NCBI GenBank assembly: GCA_016207825.1
Contig: JACQZI010000005.1
Coordinates: forward strand, 1 to 64,000
Source of the DNA: Planctomycetota bacterium
Lineage (GTDB): Bacteria; Planctomycetota; MHYJ01; JACQXL01; JACQZI01
Reading direction: 5' to 3'
Length of the DNA stretch: 64,000 bases
The position numbers and the translations under genes are program-made. This document shows, one piece after another, positions 33,724 through 42,453 of the stretch. Numbering within the stretch: the stretch's first letter is position 1; every line of letters starts with the position of its first letter. The notes below the pieces were generated by a model. It had not been told where the DNA came from and made no database searches. It saw only the letters and a program-made list of their open reading frames with translations.

Positions 33724-34371
33724 ATGAGAATAACTTGCAATTTAATACTAATAGGTATGCTAAGTTTTTTATGTGGTTGTATGCAACGTGAAAATGAAAT
33801 CGATATAAACGAAAAAGGCAAAAGGGAAAATATATACATTACTGATAGGACGGAATGGGAAATCAGTGCGGAAAAACACTTAGCGGAATCCGACAAATTA
33901 ACTGATATTTTTATCGCCATTGCGGAAGCAAAAGATAAACCTAAACCCACAGAAATAAGCGGAGACTTGCGCGCCCGTATCGGGCTTGAGAACAGGAGAT
34001 TATTGGCAATAATATTATTAGGTGAGTTAGAGACAAAAAAGGCAATCCAATTCCTTGTAGATAGTATTACATTGAATCTTGAACCAGCCTTTAATGGCGA
34101 GGAAGGAATGATTAAACGACACCCTTGTTCTTATGTATTAAGAAAGTCAGGCTGGAAAGTTATTCCTTTTATTCTAAAGGCATTGGAACAAGCCAAAACC
34201 GATAAAGAGATGAATTATTTATATGGGGTTTTAAAAAGTATTCTCGGTATAAGACTATCACGAGCTGTCATCCAAAGTGAAATAGAAACGTTTAAGGATG
34301 ATAAGGATAAAGCGACTTATATCAATAACCTCAACCAGATAAAACAGTATTTAGAAAAGCCGGATAAATAA
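33724..34371 (+). CDS. Lipoprotein with HEAT-like helices
   Basis: 215 residues. Lipobox LCGC at about residues 17-20. After a charged linker, helical pairs resemble HEAT repeats (LLAIILLGELETKKAIQFLVDSI, YVLRKSGWKVIPFILKALEQA). Envelope-facing scaffold of unknown partner. The 60 bp after its stop codon resemble the 60 bp after 38378, so the two 3' flanks are paralogous. Confidence 0.78.
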   Translation: MRITCNLILIGMLSFLCGCMQRENEIDINEKGKRENIYITDRTEWEISAEKHLAESDKLTDIFIAIAEAKDKPKPTEISGDLRARIGLENRRLLAIILLGELETKKAIQFLVDSITLNLEPAFNGEEGMIKRHPCSYVLRKSGWKVIPFILKALEQAKTDKEMNYLYGVLKSILGIRLSRAVIQSEIETFKDDKDKATYINNLNQIKQYLEKPDK

Positions 34372-34481
34372 AAATCAGCGTTATAATCCCCTTGCAATAA
34401 AGGAGTTGTATCGGTGGGAAGTGATAGTATGCAAGAGGCATCTCTAAATGCTATAATAGCAGCAAAAAAAGGAGGTGCTTT

Positions 34482-37400
34482 ATGGGTATATCACAAGCGG
34501 GAATAAATTGCTTTGTTGGAATTGACCAACATAAACATTACTCACAGGTGGCGGTTAAAGATAAGGAAGGAACTGTCCCGAAATTACCGCCGAAATTACC
34601 GATCACTGAACTGCAAATGAAAGCCGAAGCCGGTGACGCAAAGGCACAATATAGATTAGGACGGCTCTATTATGACGGCAAGGGCGTTGACAAGGATGAA
34701 AAGAAGGCAATAACATTTTTTAAGTTAGCAGCTAAACAGGGACATAAAAAATCTATATCTATGCTTAAAGCATTAGGCGAGTCCATTCCGGCGGTAGTCC
34801 AGTTCGCCCCGCAAATACAGCCGCCCGCCGCACCTGGTAATTTAGTAGCCACCGCTGTTTCTCCCCATCAAATAGACCTTAGCTGGACGGATAATTCTGA
34901 TAATGAACAAGGGTTTATAGTTGAAAGCAAAACCAGTTGTTATGATCCGTTTGTGCAAATCGCTACGGTAGGCCCGAATAATATCAATTATTCGCATACA
35001 GGGCTTTTGCCGGGAACGGTTCATTATTATCGCGTTTGTGCCTATAACCAAGCTGGTAACAGTAATTATTCTAATAAAGCCGCTGCCGTTACCTTTGCTG
35101 ATATCCCTGTTGTAGGACAAACGATAGATTTACTGAACAATTACAATACTCAAGGTGCTTTTAAAAATCCTGGAATCTACAATTCATTGCTTACCAAGCT
35201 AAACACAGCACAGAGTTATATCAGTCAGGGAAATTATCAAGCCGCTCTGGAACAACTCAATGCTTTATTAAACGCAATCAAAGCACAAACCGGTAAAGGA
35301 GTTACTGTAGAGGTGGCTGAAGGTTTAGCCCAATCCGTTAATACCTTAGCGGATTATCTCTCATTACGCTCTGGTCTGCCGGTAAGTTTTAAGTTATATC
35401 TCTATGGATACCCCTGTGAAAACGAAACTGTTATTGACCTGCCTGACGGCAATACGGTTCGGACGAAAATGTCCGGTGACCTTACTGTAGGACTTGCCCC
35501 AACTGGGAATCCCGATATTCTTTCAATAACTATTAATGAAGCGAGTTATACAGGGACGGCATTTACTGTAAATGGCGTAGATTTCGGCGAATCTTATATT
35601 TCGCATGACCCGAATAATCTTTCACAGGGGACTCTTAATTGCCGAACCGGAGAAATTGTTATAACAGAGAAAGTATTAATAAAAAGCGCGTATCTTGAAT
35701 CTATAGGTAGGTCGCCCCTGCCGTTTCAATCTGTAGCAAAAGGCACTTTTTATCCGTTTGGTTTAAGAAACGGTGTTATTCAGACGGTAAGTCAGGGTGT
35801 TTTTTCGCAGACAGGCACTCCTTTAGACGGTGCGCAATACAGCACTACTTCCCGCAAACAGGCTAAGAAACCGAAAACCAAAATAGTAGTCGTACCCTTT
35901 CAATATGTTGAAACAGAGACCCCAAGACAAGTATTGGTTAAACTTGTAACAGACGAACCGGTTGAGGAAGAGGTTACTGAAACCCCTTCAATAACCATAA
36001 TGAGAGATGATGTAAAATCAGGTAATGCTATTGTTACGAGTCCACCGCTAACTTTTATAATACCAGTTGGTCAAACAGAAAGCGACACTAAAGCAGTAAT
36101 ACTTGACGGCACAAAAGTTAGCAAGCAAGAAGACGATGTTACTTTGATAGTAGGTTTTGCCGAGGAACGATTTAGCGTGATTGACTTACAGGCAACTTTT
36201 AATACACCCATTAAACCGGATTTTGTATGTGTAGATGGTTTAGGAAGCTATACTATAAATTTATTGGGACCACAAGGGACAAAAGGGGAACTTATTAACG
36301 AGATAAAAATAACACCTGATACTAATGCCAAAGTCCTTCCTATGAAATTTTATACTTTTGCCGTAAATGATTCTCTAACACTACGGATTTACGGAAAAAA
36401 TCCAAGTACAGACTTAAACAAAACAAATTTTACGGCTACTGCTCAGATAAGCGATGTTACTATTAATCTGGAAATGACGTTTACGGTTATTAAATTAGAA
36501 AAAATAGAGTTGGTGAGCGGTGCAACTATGGTTGCTGATGGAACAGCTACCCCTGCCGATACTGATATTTGCGCGGCAATAAAAGAAACAGGAGATGTTT
36601 TATTAAAAGCAGTTATTAAGCCAGCCTCTGTCGAACCTTTGCTTCCTCCTGATGCTATAATCTGGAAAGGCGGCGAAGGTGTATCAGGAAATCAATTACA
36701 AAGAAAGGTTTCCAAATCAACTTGGGTAAAAAATACAGTAACCGCCACGCTATATGGAACTAATCGCACTGTTACGATGCTTGCTTATATCATCGGGGCG
36801 GAACCAACAGATTTCAGCCCGAGGAATGGTACCGGCGGAACGCATTTTAGTGATAATAATGCAGCTTGGTTTGTAAGTACAGGAGTCTTTGGTCCTAACT
36901 CAACAACTGGAAGTTATGCAAGTCGTTGTGAGATAGAATTTACTGTCAAACCTGATATTTTAATTACAGACGGCAATGCAAATCTTTTTGATAAAACTCA
37001 AATTCAATGGGATGTTAGCCGAAATAAAAGGGTTAAGGTTTGGCGAAAGACGGCCGGAACATGGTCGGTGATAGATGACCGTTCTTCCAGTTGGCCAACA
37101 AATGATACGGTAGATACCGATGAGGATAACAATCCGTGGGATGGAAACGGTCATTTATATGGTAATGACGAACCATCTTGGGCAGGTAGCGGACAAGGTA
37201 TTGTTGATAAGATGAATATGCGCGAATGGGTGCGGGTTGGTCTTGGTGGTGTCTCTGGCAGAGATGGAGTACGCTGTTCAGATTATTACCTCTGGCATGT
37301 CTTCCGTTCAATAAAATTGAATGGGATTTGGTCTGCAGATAATACTTACGGAAACGAGATTGCTCTGGGTAATATCTTCTGGGGAGCAATTCCTATTGCA

Positions 37401-37700
37401 GGAGTGGAAATTACAACTGCTTCATTGCCAGATGGAAAAGTAGGGCAAGTATATAGTCAAACGCTGTCAAGTAGTGGCGGCACGGCTCCGATTATCTGGA
37501 GTCTGGATATAGGAACACTTCCGCCAGGTTTAATCCTGAATGCTTCCGGTGGAATAAGCGGGACACCAACCTTGGCAGGGACATTTACCTTTGATGTAGA
37601 AGCACAGGATTCTTCACCAGCATTGCCGTCACCACCTGCCCTATCAGGGCAAGGACCGTCAGCAGATATTCAAACTCTTACTATAAAAATAAAGAAATAG
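34482..37700 (+). CDS. Chimeric protein: IS110-type N-terminus, Sel1 repeats, FN3, FIMAH-like, He_PIG
   Basis: 1072 residues. Residues 1-32 (INCFVGIDQHKHYSQVAV) match the start of IS110-family transposases (DEDD domain beginning with FVGID.HK). Residues about 45-100 are Sel1-like repeats (GDAKAQYRLGRLYYDGKGV). From about residue 104 the sequence becomes the FN3 region of the 30123 protein, sharing 89 identical bases. A FIMAH-like domain, several beta domains and a C-terminal He_PIG Ig domain (LPPGLILNASGGISGTP) follow. The usual signal peptide is missing, so an extracellular-type protein now has a cytoplasmic-type front end. The strong ribosome site AAAGGAGG and TATAAT upstream look inherited from the insertion sequence. 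Confidence 0.8.
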   Translation: MGISQAGINCFVGIDQHKHYSQVAVKDKEGTVPKLPPKLPITELQMKAEAGDAKAQYRLGRLYYDGKGVDKDEKKAITFFKLAAKQGHKKSISMLKALGESIPAVVQFAPQIQPPAAPGNLVATAVSPHQIDLSWTDNSDNEQGFIVESKTSCYDPFVQIATVGPNNINYSHTGLLPGTVHYYRVCAYNQAGNSNYSNKAAAVTFADIPVVGQTIDLLNNYNTQGAFKNPGIYNSLLTKLNTAQSYISQGNYQAALEQLNALLNAIKAQTGKGVTVEVAEGLAQSVNTLADYLSLRSGLPVSFKLYLYGYPCENETVIDLPDGNTVRTKMSGDLTVGLAPTGNPDILSITINEASYTGTAFTVNGVDFGESYISHDPNNLSQGTLNCRTGEIVITEKVLIKSAYLESIGRSPLPFQSVAKGTFYPFGLRNGVIQTVSQGVFSQTGTPLDGAQYSTTSRKQAKKPKTKIVVVPFQYVETETPRQVLVKLVTDEPVEEEVTETPSITIMRDDVKSGNAIVTSPPLTFIIPVGQTESDTKAVILDGTKVSKQEDDVTLIVGFAEERFSVIDLQATFNTPIKPDFVCVDGLGSYTINLLGPQGTKGELINEIKITPDTNAKVLPMKFYTFAVNDSLTLRIYGKNPSTDLNKTNFTATAQISDVTINLEMTFTVIKLEKIELVSGATMVADGTATPADTDICAAIKETGDVLLKAVIKPASVEPLLPPDAIIWKGGEGVSGNQLQRKVSKSTWVKNTVTATLYGTNRTVTMLAYIIGAEPTDFSPRNGTGGTHFSDNNAAWFVSTGVFGPNSTTGSYASRCEIEFTVKPDILITDGNANLFDKTQIQWDVSRNKRVKVWRKTAGTWSVIDDRSSSWPTNDTVDTDEDNNPWDGNGHLYGNDEPSWAGSGQGIVDKMNMREWVRVGLGGVSGRDGVRCSDYYLWHVFRSIKLNGIWSADNTYGNEIALGNIFWGAIPIAGVEITTASLPDGKVGQVYSQTLSSSGGTAPIIWSLDIGTLPPGLILNASGGISGTPTLAGTFTFDVEAQDSSPALPSPPALSGQGPSADIQTLTIKIKK

Positions 37701-37711
37701 GGGGTTTTATT

Positions 37712-38323
37712 ATGATTAAGAAATTGTTGTTAATCGGTTTATTGATGAGTTCGTTGTTGATAATAGCATTATATGCTGAAGAGATGAAACTAACCATTGT
37801 AGCTGGTTTATTAAGCGAGGATGTATTAGAACGAGGAACAACTTATAATAAGATACTTGACCAAAGGAAGAATACTATTAATGAACTCGTTTCTATCATT
37901 AATCAACCTAATATTGATAAATCTTCTGAATCGAATTCATTCTATTATGCTATTGAATTATTAAAGATATCAAGAGCAAAAGAAGCAGTGAACGCCCTCT
38001 CTAACCATTTGATGTATGTATATGACTATCTAAGAACAGACGAGACACTTCCATCTGAATATTATTATGTGGTCGCGGTTGCGCTGGTGGAAATAGGCAA
38101 CCAATCTATTGAATCAATGCTTGCCAAAATCCAGAAGGGCGACTCGGAAGAAGAACGAAACTTAGCCGCATGGGTAATAATGCAGATTGATGGTAAAGAA
38201 CAGGCTTTAAATAGAATGGATATAATGATAAATAAAGGTGGCGAAAGCAAAGAAAGATTTGAATCAGCCAAGAAATACATAGAAAATTATAAACCGACCT
38301 CTGGACGTCCAAAAAAGAAATAA
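37712..38323 (+). CDS. Secreted helical (HEAT-like) protein
   Basis: 203 residues. Signal peptide 1-22 (LLIIALYAEE). The rest is helical with HEAT-like pairs (ELVSIINQPNIDKSSESNSF, YAIELLKISRAKEAVNALSN, AAWVIMQIDGKEQALNRM). Starts 12 bp after the chimeric gene. Function unknown. Bases 38325-38378 just after its stop encode a fragment ending EGETPEK that is the tail of another family member. Confidence 0.75.
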   Translation: MIKKLLLIGLLMSSLLIIALYAEEMKLTIVAGLLSEDVLERGTTYNKILDQRKNTINELVSIINQPNIDKSSESNSFYYAIELLKISRAKEAVNALSNHLMYVYDYLRTDETLPSEYYYVVAVALVEIGNQSIESMLAKIQKGDSEEERNLAAWVIMQIDGKEQALNRMDIMINKGGESKERFESAKKYIENYKPTSGRPKKK

Positions 38324-38474
38324 TAGACGAAATAAAAGCATACTGGGAGCAAACCGAAGGTGAAACTCCTGAAAAGTAAAAATCGGCGTTCTAATCCGCT
38401 CGTGATTAAGGAGTTATATCGGCAGGAAGTGGCCTGCGAGTAAAGAGTGATGGGAAATAAATCCTCAAAATACA

Positions 38475-38546
38475 GAGAAGCTGATTAAGCCATTAGGCTC
38501 AGACGATTTTGAAACACGGGAAAATGCGTTACATCATCCAGGTTAA
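38475..38546 (+). pseudogene. Remnant of the HEAT-like secreted protein family
   Basis: Reading from 38478 gives KLIKPLGSDDFETRENALHHPG and a stop. This is the conserved segment of the genes at 1-264 and 28280 (LISQLGSDDFDTRQKAQDEL). No start or downstream domain remains. Confidence 0.75.
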
Positions 38547-38587
38547 TATGTATACGCTCTTTGCCGTTATCCTTAATCAGGGCTAAA

Positions 38588-38866
38588 TCACCTGCTTTTC
38601 CCAAGCCCCAACGCTTTAAGGGTTTTCAGGTTAATGCCCCGTCCCTTACAGCAATCCGCCAGCTTGCCGTTAATCGCAACCGCGGGCACGGATTTGACGC
38701 CGTATTTTTTTGCCTTGGTGCGGCAGATATTGGTCTTGCAACCTTTATTAAGGTCGTAAACCTTGACCTCGCAGGAATCGCAGGCAATCGCTTTTACCTG
38801 CTTTACCGCTTCTTTACACACCGGGCATCCGGCTGTAAAAACCTCTATCAATCTTTTCTCCGCCAT
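38588..38866 (-). CDS. Thioredoxin/glutaredoxin-like thiol protein of a metal cassette
   Basis: 92 residues. FTAGCPVCKEAV is a CxxC active site on the first strand-helix turn of a thioredoxin-like fold; VKSVPAVAINGK has the cis-Pro motif. Extra cysteines (CDSC, CKTNIC, DCC) are unusual and suit metal-thiol handling. Starts 3 bp after the stop of the membrane protein gene, in a tight operon with a MerR-type regulator. It may shuttle a thiophilic metal such as mercury, or reduce the membrane partner. Confidence 0.85.
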   Translation of the reverse strand: MAEKRLIEVFTAGCPVCKEAVKQVKAIACDSCEVKVYDLNKGCKTNICRTKAKKYGVKSVPAVAINGKLADCCKGRGINLKTLKALGLGKSR

Positions 38867-38869
38867 ACG

Positions 38870-39319
38870 TCACTTCCTTTCTTCAGGGGTGTTATTTAGC
38901 GTAATCCGGCAGCAGTCCCCTTCGACTGCCGGCAGATTTTCCGGTTGTCTGATAATGCGCTTTGGCATAATATTCCAGATGCTGGCGATAATCAACACTG
39001 CCGCGCCGGCATACAATATTACGCCCGATATAAATAAGAACTTGCCGCCCAACATTACGAGCGATGCGGCTAACCCCAGCCAGAACGGCCCGTATCCGCG
39101 GCGCTGTCTTGCCCTGAATAAAAACGAGAGCAAAGTAATCCCGATTAATAAGCCAACCGCCGCCAACAAATAATTATCGTTTAGCAAGAAGCTCAGACCG
39201 AGCGACGATAACAGCCCCGCGTAAAGGGGCCAGCAGCACGGTCAGGTCACCTTGGGAAGAAAGACTGCGATAACCGCCGGGATTGACCATAAGGCGCGAA
39301 TCCATTTATTTTGTTTCAT
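38870..39319 (-). CDS. MerT/MerC-like membrane protein with in-frame TGA at codon 26 (Sec candidate)
   Basis: The ATG at 39319 overlaps the regulator stop as ATGA, giving 25 codons (ending AVFLPKVT), then TGA at 39244-39242, then PCCWPLYAGLLSSLGLSFLL and on to the stop at 38870: 149 codons in all, three to four membrane helices. The family motif is CPxCWPxYAGLL, so TGA replaces the first cysteine of a CxxC pair, the commonest setting for selenocysteine. A 7-bp stem (39232-39226 with 39218-39212) with a 7-nt loop begins about 10 nt after the TGA, a weak bacterial SECIS candidate. Without readthrough only a TTG-started 105-residue product (38870-39187) could be made, losing the metal motif. A simple Cys-to-stop mutation or a sequence error is the alternative. 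Confidence 0.7.
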
Positions 39320-39747
39320 ATCCGATTCTCCTTTGATAATGTTTTTATCACCGAACATCCGGCGAGAATTCCTTTGCGCGGACAGGTCTTGATTAAACCC
39401 TTTAACGACTTGCGCAACTTACGCAGGCTGGTAATTTTCTCTTCAATCTCCGTGATTTTAAGAGCCACTGATTTATAGACGTCACGGCAGGTTCCCTTTT
39501 TGCCGTCTATCAAGTCGAGCAATTGTTTGATTTCCCTGAGGGCAAAGCCGAATTGCTGGGCGTGCTTAATAAAATCGATTCGCTGGATTATTTCCGGAGA
39601 AAACAGCCGGTAGCCCTTGCTGAAAAGCTGGTAAGCGGATAGCTTCCTGGGCGGCGCGGGGATAAAGCCGATGCGTTCGTAATAGCGGATGGTGGAAACT
39701 TTCACTCCGGATTTTTTAGCCGCCTGCCCGATGGTTAATTCTTTCAT
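39316..39747 (-). CDS. merR: MerR-family metal-responsive regulator
   Basis: 143 residues. N-terminal winged helix (LTIGQAAKKSGVKVSTIRYYERIGFIP), dimerisation helix, and three cysteines at the Hg(II) positions of MerR: GTCRD near residue 82, then CPRKGILAGC with the two cysteines nine residues apart. The reading is therefore a mercury-type (or similar soft-metal) sensor. It represses and activates promoters with overlong spacers; its own promoter has a 20-bp spacer. First gene of a three-gene cassette (regulator, membrane protein, thiol protein) with overlapping or 3-bp junctions. Confidence 0.9.
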   Translation of the reverse strand: MKELTIGQAAKKSGVKVSTIRYYERIGFIPAPPRKLSAYQLFSKGYRLFSPEIIQRIDFIKHAQQFGFALREIKQLLDLIDGKKGTCRDVYKSVALKITEIEEKITSLRKLRKSLKGLIKTCPRKGILAGCSVIKTLSKENRI

Positions 39748-39753
39748 GGTAAT

Positions 39754-39785
39754 ATTATACTCCCTGCACTTGGGTATAGAGTCAA
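39754..39785 (-). promoter_or_regulatory. MerR-type promoter with a 20-bp spacer
   Basis: TTGACT (39780-39785), 20-bp spacer, TATAAT (39754-39759). The overlong spacer with a dyad (ACTC, CCC - GGG, GAGT) is the hallmark of MerR-regulated promoters. The ATG follows the -10 box by 6 bp, so the transcript is probably leaderless. Confidence 0.85.
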
Positions 39786-39960
39786 GTTTTTTACGGTTAA
39801 ATTTTAGTTAAATACTTGAGTTTGGCAAATTTTGAGTAGAAGGCGGAAAAACCACATAAATAAGAGTTAAATGCCCCTATGTCTCCCTAGACCCTCCCCG
39901 ACCCCGAAAACATTCGGGGTTGGGGTCGGACACTCAGGGCATCGGGACGGGGTGGAGCCT

Positions 39961-40761
39961 TTACTTTTTCTCTTTGAGTTCCTGGGCTTGTTTTTTGACC
40001 AGTCTCATTTCTTCGGGGTCAAAAGATTCCCAGGCGGTTCCCAGAATCGCCGGATACTCCTTCTCGATTGCCTTGGCCACATAATTTAATAAAACGGCAT
40101 AATAGGGAGCCACGTTGCCTTTGATTGAATCTTCGTCCCGAAGAATTACGTTATAAGGCACTTCGGTGTTAGGAATCTCCAGGCTCTTAGACCACATCAG
40201 CTCGCGGGTCAGGGGTTCCCGCAATTCCAGATTGATTTTCCCGCTCAGCACGAACTTTCCGGTCATGTCTGAACCCTTGCCGCCGCCCAACTTGGATTCG
40301 ATTTTGACCGATTTGGATTCATAGTCCTGCGCGTCGAGGGAAAGTTCTGTCGTGGAGATAAGAATCAGGTCACTGCCTTTTTTATCCGGAAAGGGAATCT
40401 TGTCATAAGAAGCAAATGGGCCGCGGACGCTAAAGCCTTTGGCCGTCAGGAGGCTCAGAAAGCCCGGTTCCAGCTCATCGCCTAAGGATTTAAATTGTTG
40501 ATGGGGAAACCAAGTCTCGATGTCTTTAGAGAGAAGCCAGGTAATGCCGGGAAGGGCTTTGACTTTAACATCAGCACTGCCTAACAGCAACGTTACGCCC
40601 GCGGAATCCGGCTCGGCCTGGGCAGGCGGGGTATAGCTAAAAGCCGGGGTATAGGCCTCGACCTTTGGTTCTTGCTGTTTTTCCGACGGACTCATGTTAC
40701 AGCCCAGAAACATGCCGGATAAAAGAGCCGCGGCCAAAACTACCAGGCATATTCTTGTCAT
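39961..40761 (-). CDS. HpaA-like (NLBH family) lipoprotein
   Basis: 266 residues from the ATG at 40761 with AAGGAG upstream. Lipobox LSGMFLGC. The body resembles the HpaA / neuraminyllactose-binding haemagglutinin family: a KGFSVRGPF step, SDLILISTTEL, GKFVLSGKINLELREPLTRE, and a C-terminal coiled helix rich in Lys/Glu. Family members are outer-membrane lipoproteins, some adhesive. Family assignment is from pattern and moderate. Its sigma-70 promoter is at 40810-40837. Confidence 0.72.
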   Translation of the reverse strand: MTRICLVVLAAALLSGMFLGCNMSPSEKQQEPKVEAYTPAFSYTPPAQAEPDSAGVTLLLGSADVKVKALPGITWLLSKDIETWFPHQQFKSLGDELEPGFLSLLTAKGFSVRGPFASYDKIPFPDKKGSDLILISTTELSLDAQDYESKSVKIESKLGGGKGSDMTGKFVLSGKINLELREPLTRELMWSKSLEIPNTEVPYNVILRDEDSIKGNVAPYYAVLLNYVAKAIEKEYPAILGTAWESFDPEEMRLVKKQAQELKEKK

Positions 40762-40809
40762 CTTATTCTCCTTATTTTCTACGGTGGCACAAACCTTTAT
40801 TCCCACAGT

Positions 40810-40837
40810 AGAATATCAGAATTATCAGGAATGTCAA
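40810..40837 (-). promoter_or_regulatory. Sigma-70 promoter of the HpaA-like gene
   Basis: TTGACA (40832-40837), 16-bp spacer, TATTCT (40810-40815), leaving a leader of about 42 nt with a ribosome site. Confidence 0.75.
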
Positions 40838-41060
40838 TCTATTTATTCTGCCTCGTTTTTTTTTGTTATCCAGTTTGACTTTAGCCGTGTTTTATGATAT
40901 AAATAATATTTTGTAAGCTGATTAAGCGGATTGAACCGGTTTGGTTTGTGTATCAGAAAAATCAGATAAATTGGCTTAATCTGCCTCTACCTATTTATTA
41001 AATCAGGCGTCCCCGAATCACGCAAAGCGGGATGAAAGGGACTTACTTTATTAATCTCTT

Positions 41061-41233
41061 ATGGAAAACGAGAACTGTTTCGCCATTCCAAAGTTAAGTA
41101 TTAAATCAAAGGCGAACGTGCTCATTATACCATTGATAGCAGTATGTTAAACGAGCGCTGCTTCGCCATTCCAAAGTTAAGTATTAAATCAAAGGCGAAC
41201 GTGCTCGTTATACCAATTATAGCAGTATGTTAA
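41061..41233 (+). repeat. 83-bp tandem duplication with two nested 29-codon ORFs ahead of dinB
   Basis: Two copies of an 83-bp unit end at the dinB start. Each copy carries a 29-codon frame (41061-41150 and 41144-41233, both reading FAIPKLSIKSKANVL) whose stop overlaps the next start as ATGTTAA. The second uORF and dinB both begin MLNER, so the duplicated unit includes the dinB start codon. Differences between copies within the uORF body are conservative (Ile/Val, Leu/Ile). AACGTGCTCGTT in copy 2 is a possible operator. The 300 bp before it (40762-41060) holds the HpaA promoter, a GATTAAGC/GCTTAATC inverted repeat and a CCCCGAATC...GCGGGAT mini-element. Confidence 0.75.
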
Positions 41234-42420
41234 ACGAGCGCTATATCGTCCACGTTGATATGGATGCGTTTTTCGCCGCTATCGAACAGCGGGATAATCC
41301 GTCCTTGCGCGGGAAACCGGTTATTGTAGGTTCCGATCCTAAAGGGGGCAAAGGCCGTGGCGTAGTCTCCACATGCTCATACGAGGCGCGCAAGTTCGGA
41401 ATCCATTCCGCCATGCCTATCTCGGAAGCCTATCGCAGGTGCCCCACCGCCATCTTTCTCCCCGTTGATATGGAAAAATACTCGCGCGTCTCAGGCGAGA
41501 TATTCAAACTGCTCTATGAATTCACTCCGGTCATCGAACCCGTCAGCATTGACGAGGCGTTTCTGGATATCACGGAAAGCTATAAAATCTTTGGAACGCC
41601 GCTCAAGACCTGTGCATTAATCAAGGAACGCATCAAAAAGGAAACGGGATTGACTGCATCGCTCGGGATGGCGCCGGTCAAGATGGTTGCCAAGATTGCC
41701 TCCGACCTAAAAAAGCCCGATGGCTTTGTCGAAGTGAAAGCGGGCAAGGTGCGCGAGTTCCTGAACCCACTGCCTATCAGAAAACTCTGGGGATTGGGGG
41801 AAAAGAGTGAAATCATTTTTAACCGAATGGGGATTAAAACCATCGGCCAACTCGCCCGGATGGATGAAGAGAAATTAGTTGAGATACTCGGAGAAAACGG
41901 GCGGCATCTGCTCTCCCTCTCTAAAGGAATCGACCCGCGGGAAGTCGTGACCGAATATGAAACCAAATCCGTCAGCAAGGAATTCACCTTTGATGTTGAT
42001 ACGCTGGATAAGAAAAAGATAGAAGCGACCCTGATGCTCTTGTGCGAGGGGGTCTCGGCTAATCTGCGCGCGGAGGGATTAAAAGGCCGGACCATCACCC
42101 TGAAAATCCGGCTGGAAGGCTTTGAAACTTACACGCGGGCGGCAACTATAACTGAGCCGACGAACTTCGAGGACGTGATTTACCAGGAAATAAAAACGCT
42201 CTATAATAAGTTTGAGACACGAGGGAAAAGGATTCGGCTTTTGGGGGTGAAGGTTTCGCACTTCGGCGAGGTGGGAATACAAACGAACCTCTTCGAAAAG
42301 CCCGACCGGAAAAAGGAAGAACTCCACAAGGCGCTTGACGCCATCAAGAAGAAGTTCGGCGATGACGCCATCCACCGCGCCACGGTAATAAAAAATAAAG
42401 ACGAGTCACAAACCAGTTGA
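41227..42420 (+). CDS. dinB: DNA polymerase IV (Y-family, translesion)
   Basis: 397 residues. VDMDAFFAAIEQRDNP carries the first catalytic Asp and the steric residues; SIDEAFLDIT has the second Asp-Glu pair. Palm, thumb (PVKMVAKIASDLKKPDG; RKLWGLGEKS helix-hairpin-helix) and little-finger domains are complete. It copies past damaged bases with low fidelity. The C-terminus lacks an obvious beta-clamp motif beyond QTNLFEKP (residues about 355-362), which fits QxxLF clamp binding. Its TGA stop lies inside the -35 box of the next promoter. Possible translational coupling to the upstream uORF. Confidence 0.95.
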   Translation: MLNERYIVHVDMDAFFAAIEQRDNPSLRGKPVIVGSDPKGGKGRGVVSTCSYEARKFGIHSAMPISEAYRRCPTAIFLPVDMEKYSRVSGEIFKLLYEFTPVIEPVSIDEAFLDITESYKIFGTPLKTCALIKERIKKETGLTASLGMAPVKMVAKIASDLKKPDGFVEVKAGKVREFLNPLPIRKLWGLGEKSEIIFNRMGIKTIGQLARMDEEKLVEILGENGRHLLSLSKGIDPREVVTEYETKSVSKEFTFDVDTLDKKKIEATLMLLCEGVSANLRAEGLKGRTITLKIRLEGFETYTRAATITEPTNFEDVIYQEIKTLYNKFETRGKRIRLLGVKVSHFGEVGIQTNLFEKPDRKKEELHKALDAIKKKFGDDAIHRATVIKNKDESQTS

Positions 42421-42445
42421 CAGGCAAAGGTATATTTATTATATT
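42417..42445 (+). promoter_or_regulatory. Near-consensus sigma-70 promoter of activator C, leaderless
   Basis: TTGACA (42417-42422, overlapping the dinB stop), 17-bp spacer, TATATT (42440-42445). ATG at 42454, 8 bp after the -10 box. Confidence 0.85.
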
Positions 42446-42453
42446 ATACCAGT

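Noticed and set aside
34410-34600. Complete IS110 insertion sequence
   Set aside because: Only the first 30 or so transposase codons remain; the catalytic DEDD and C-terminal serine domains are absent.
39191-39203. GGUCUG-containing hairpin in the MerT-like mRNA as the SECIS element
   Set aside because: The loop motif is attractive but starts more than 40 nt after the TGA, beyond the usual distance for bacterial SECIS; the nearer stem at 39212-39232 was kept as the candidate.
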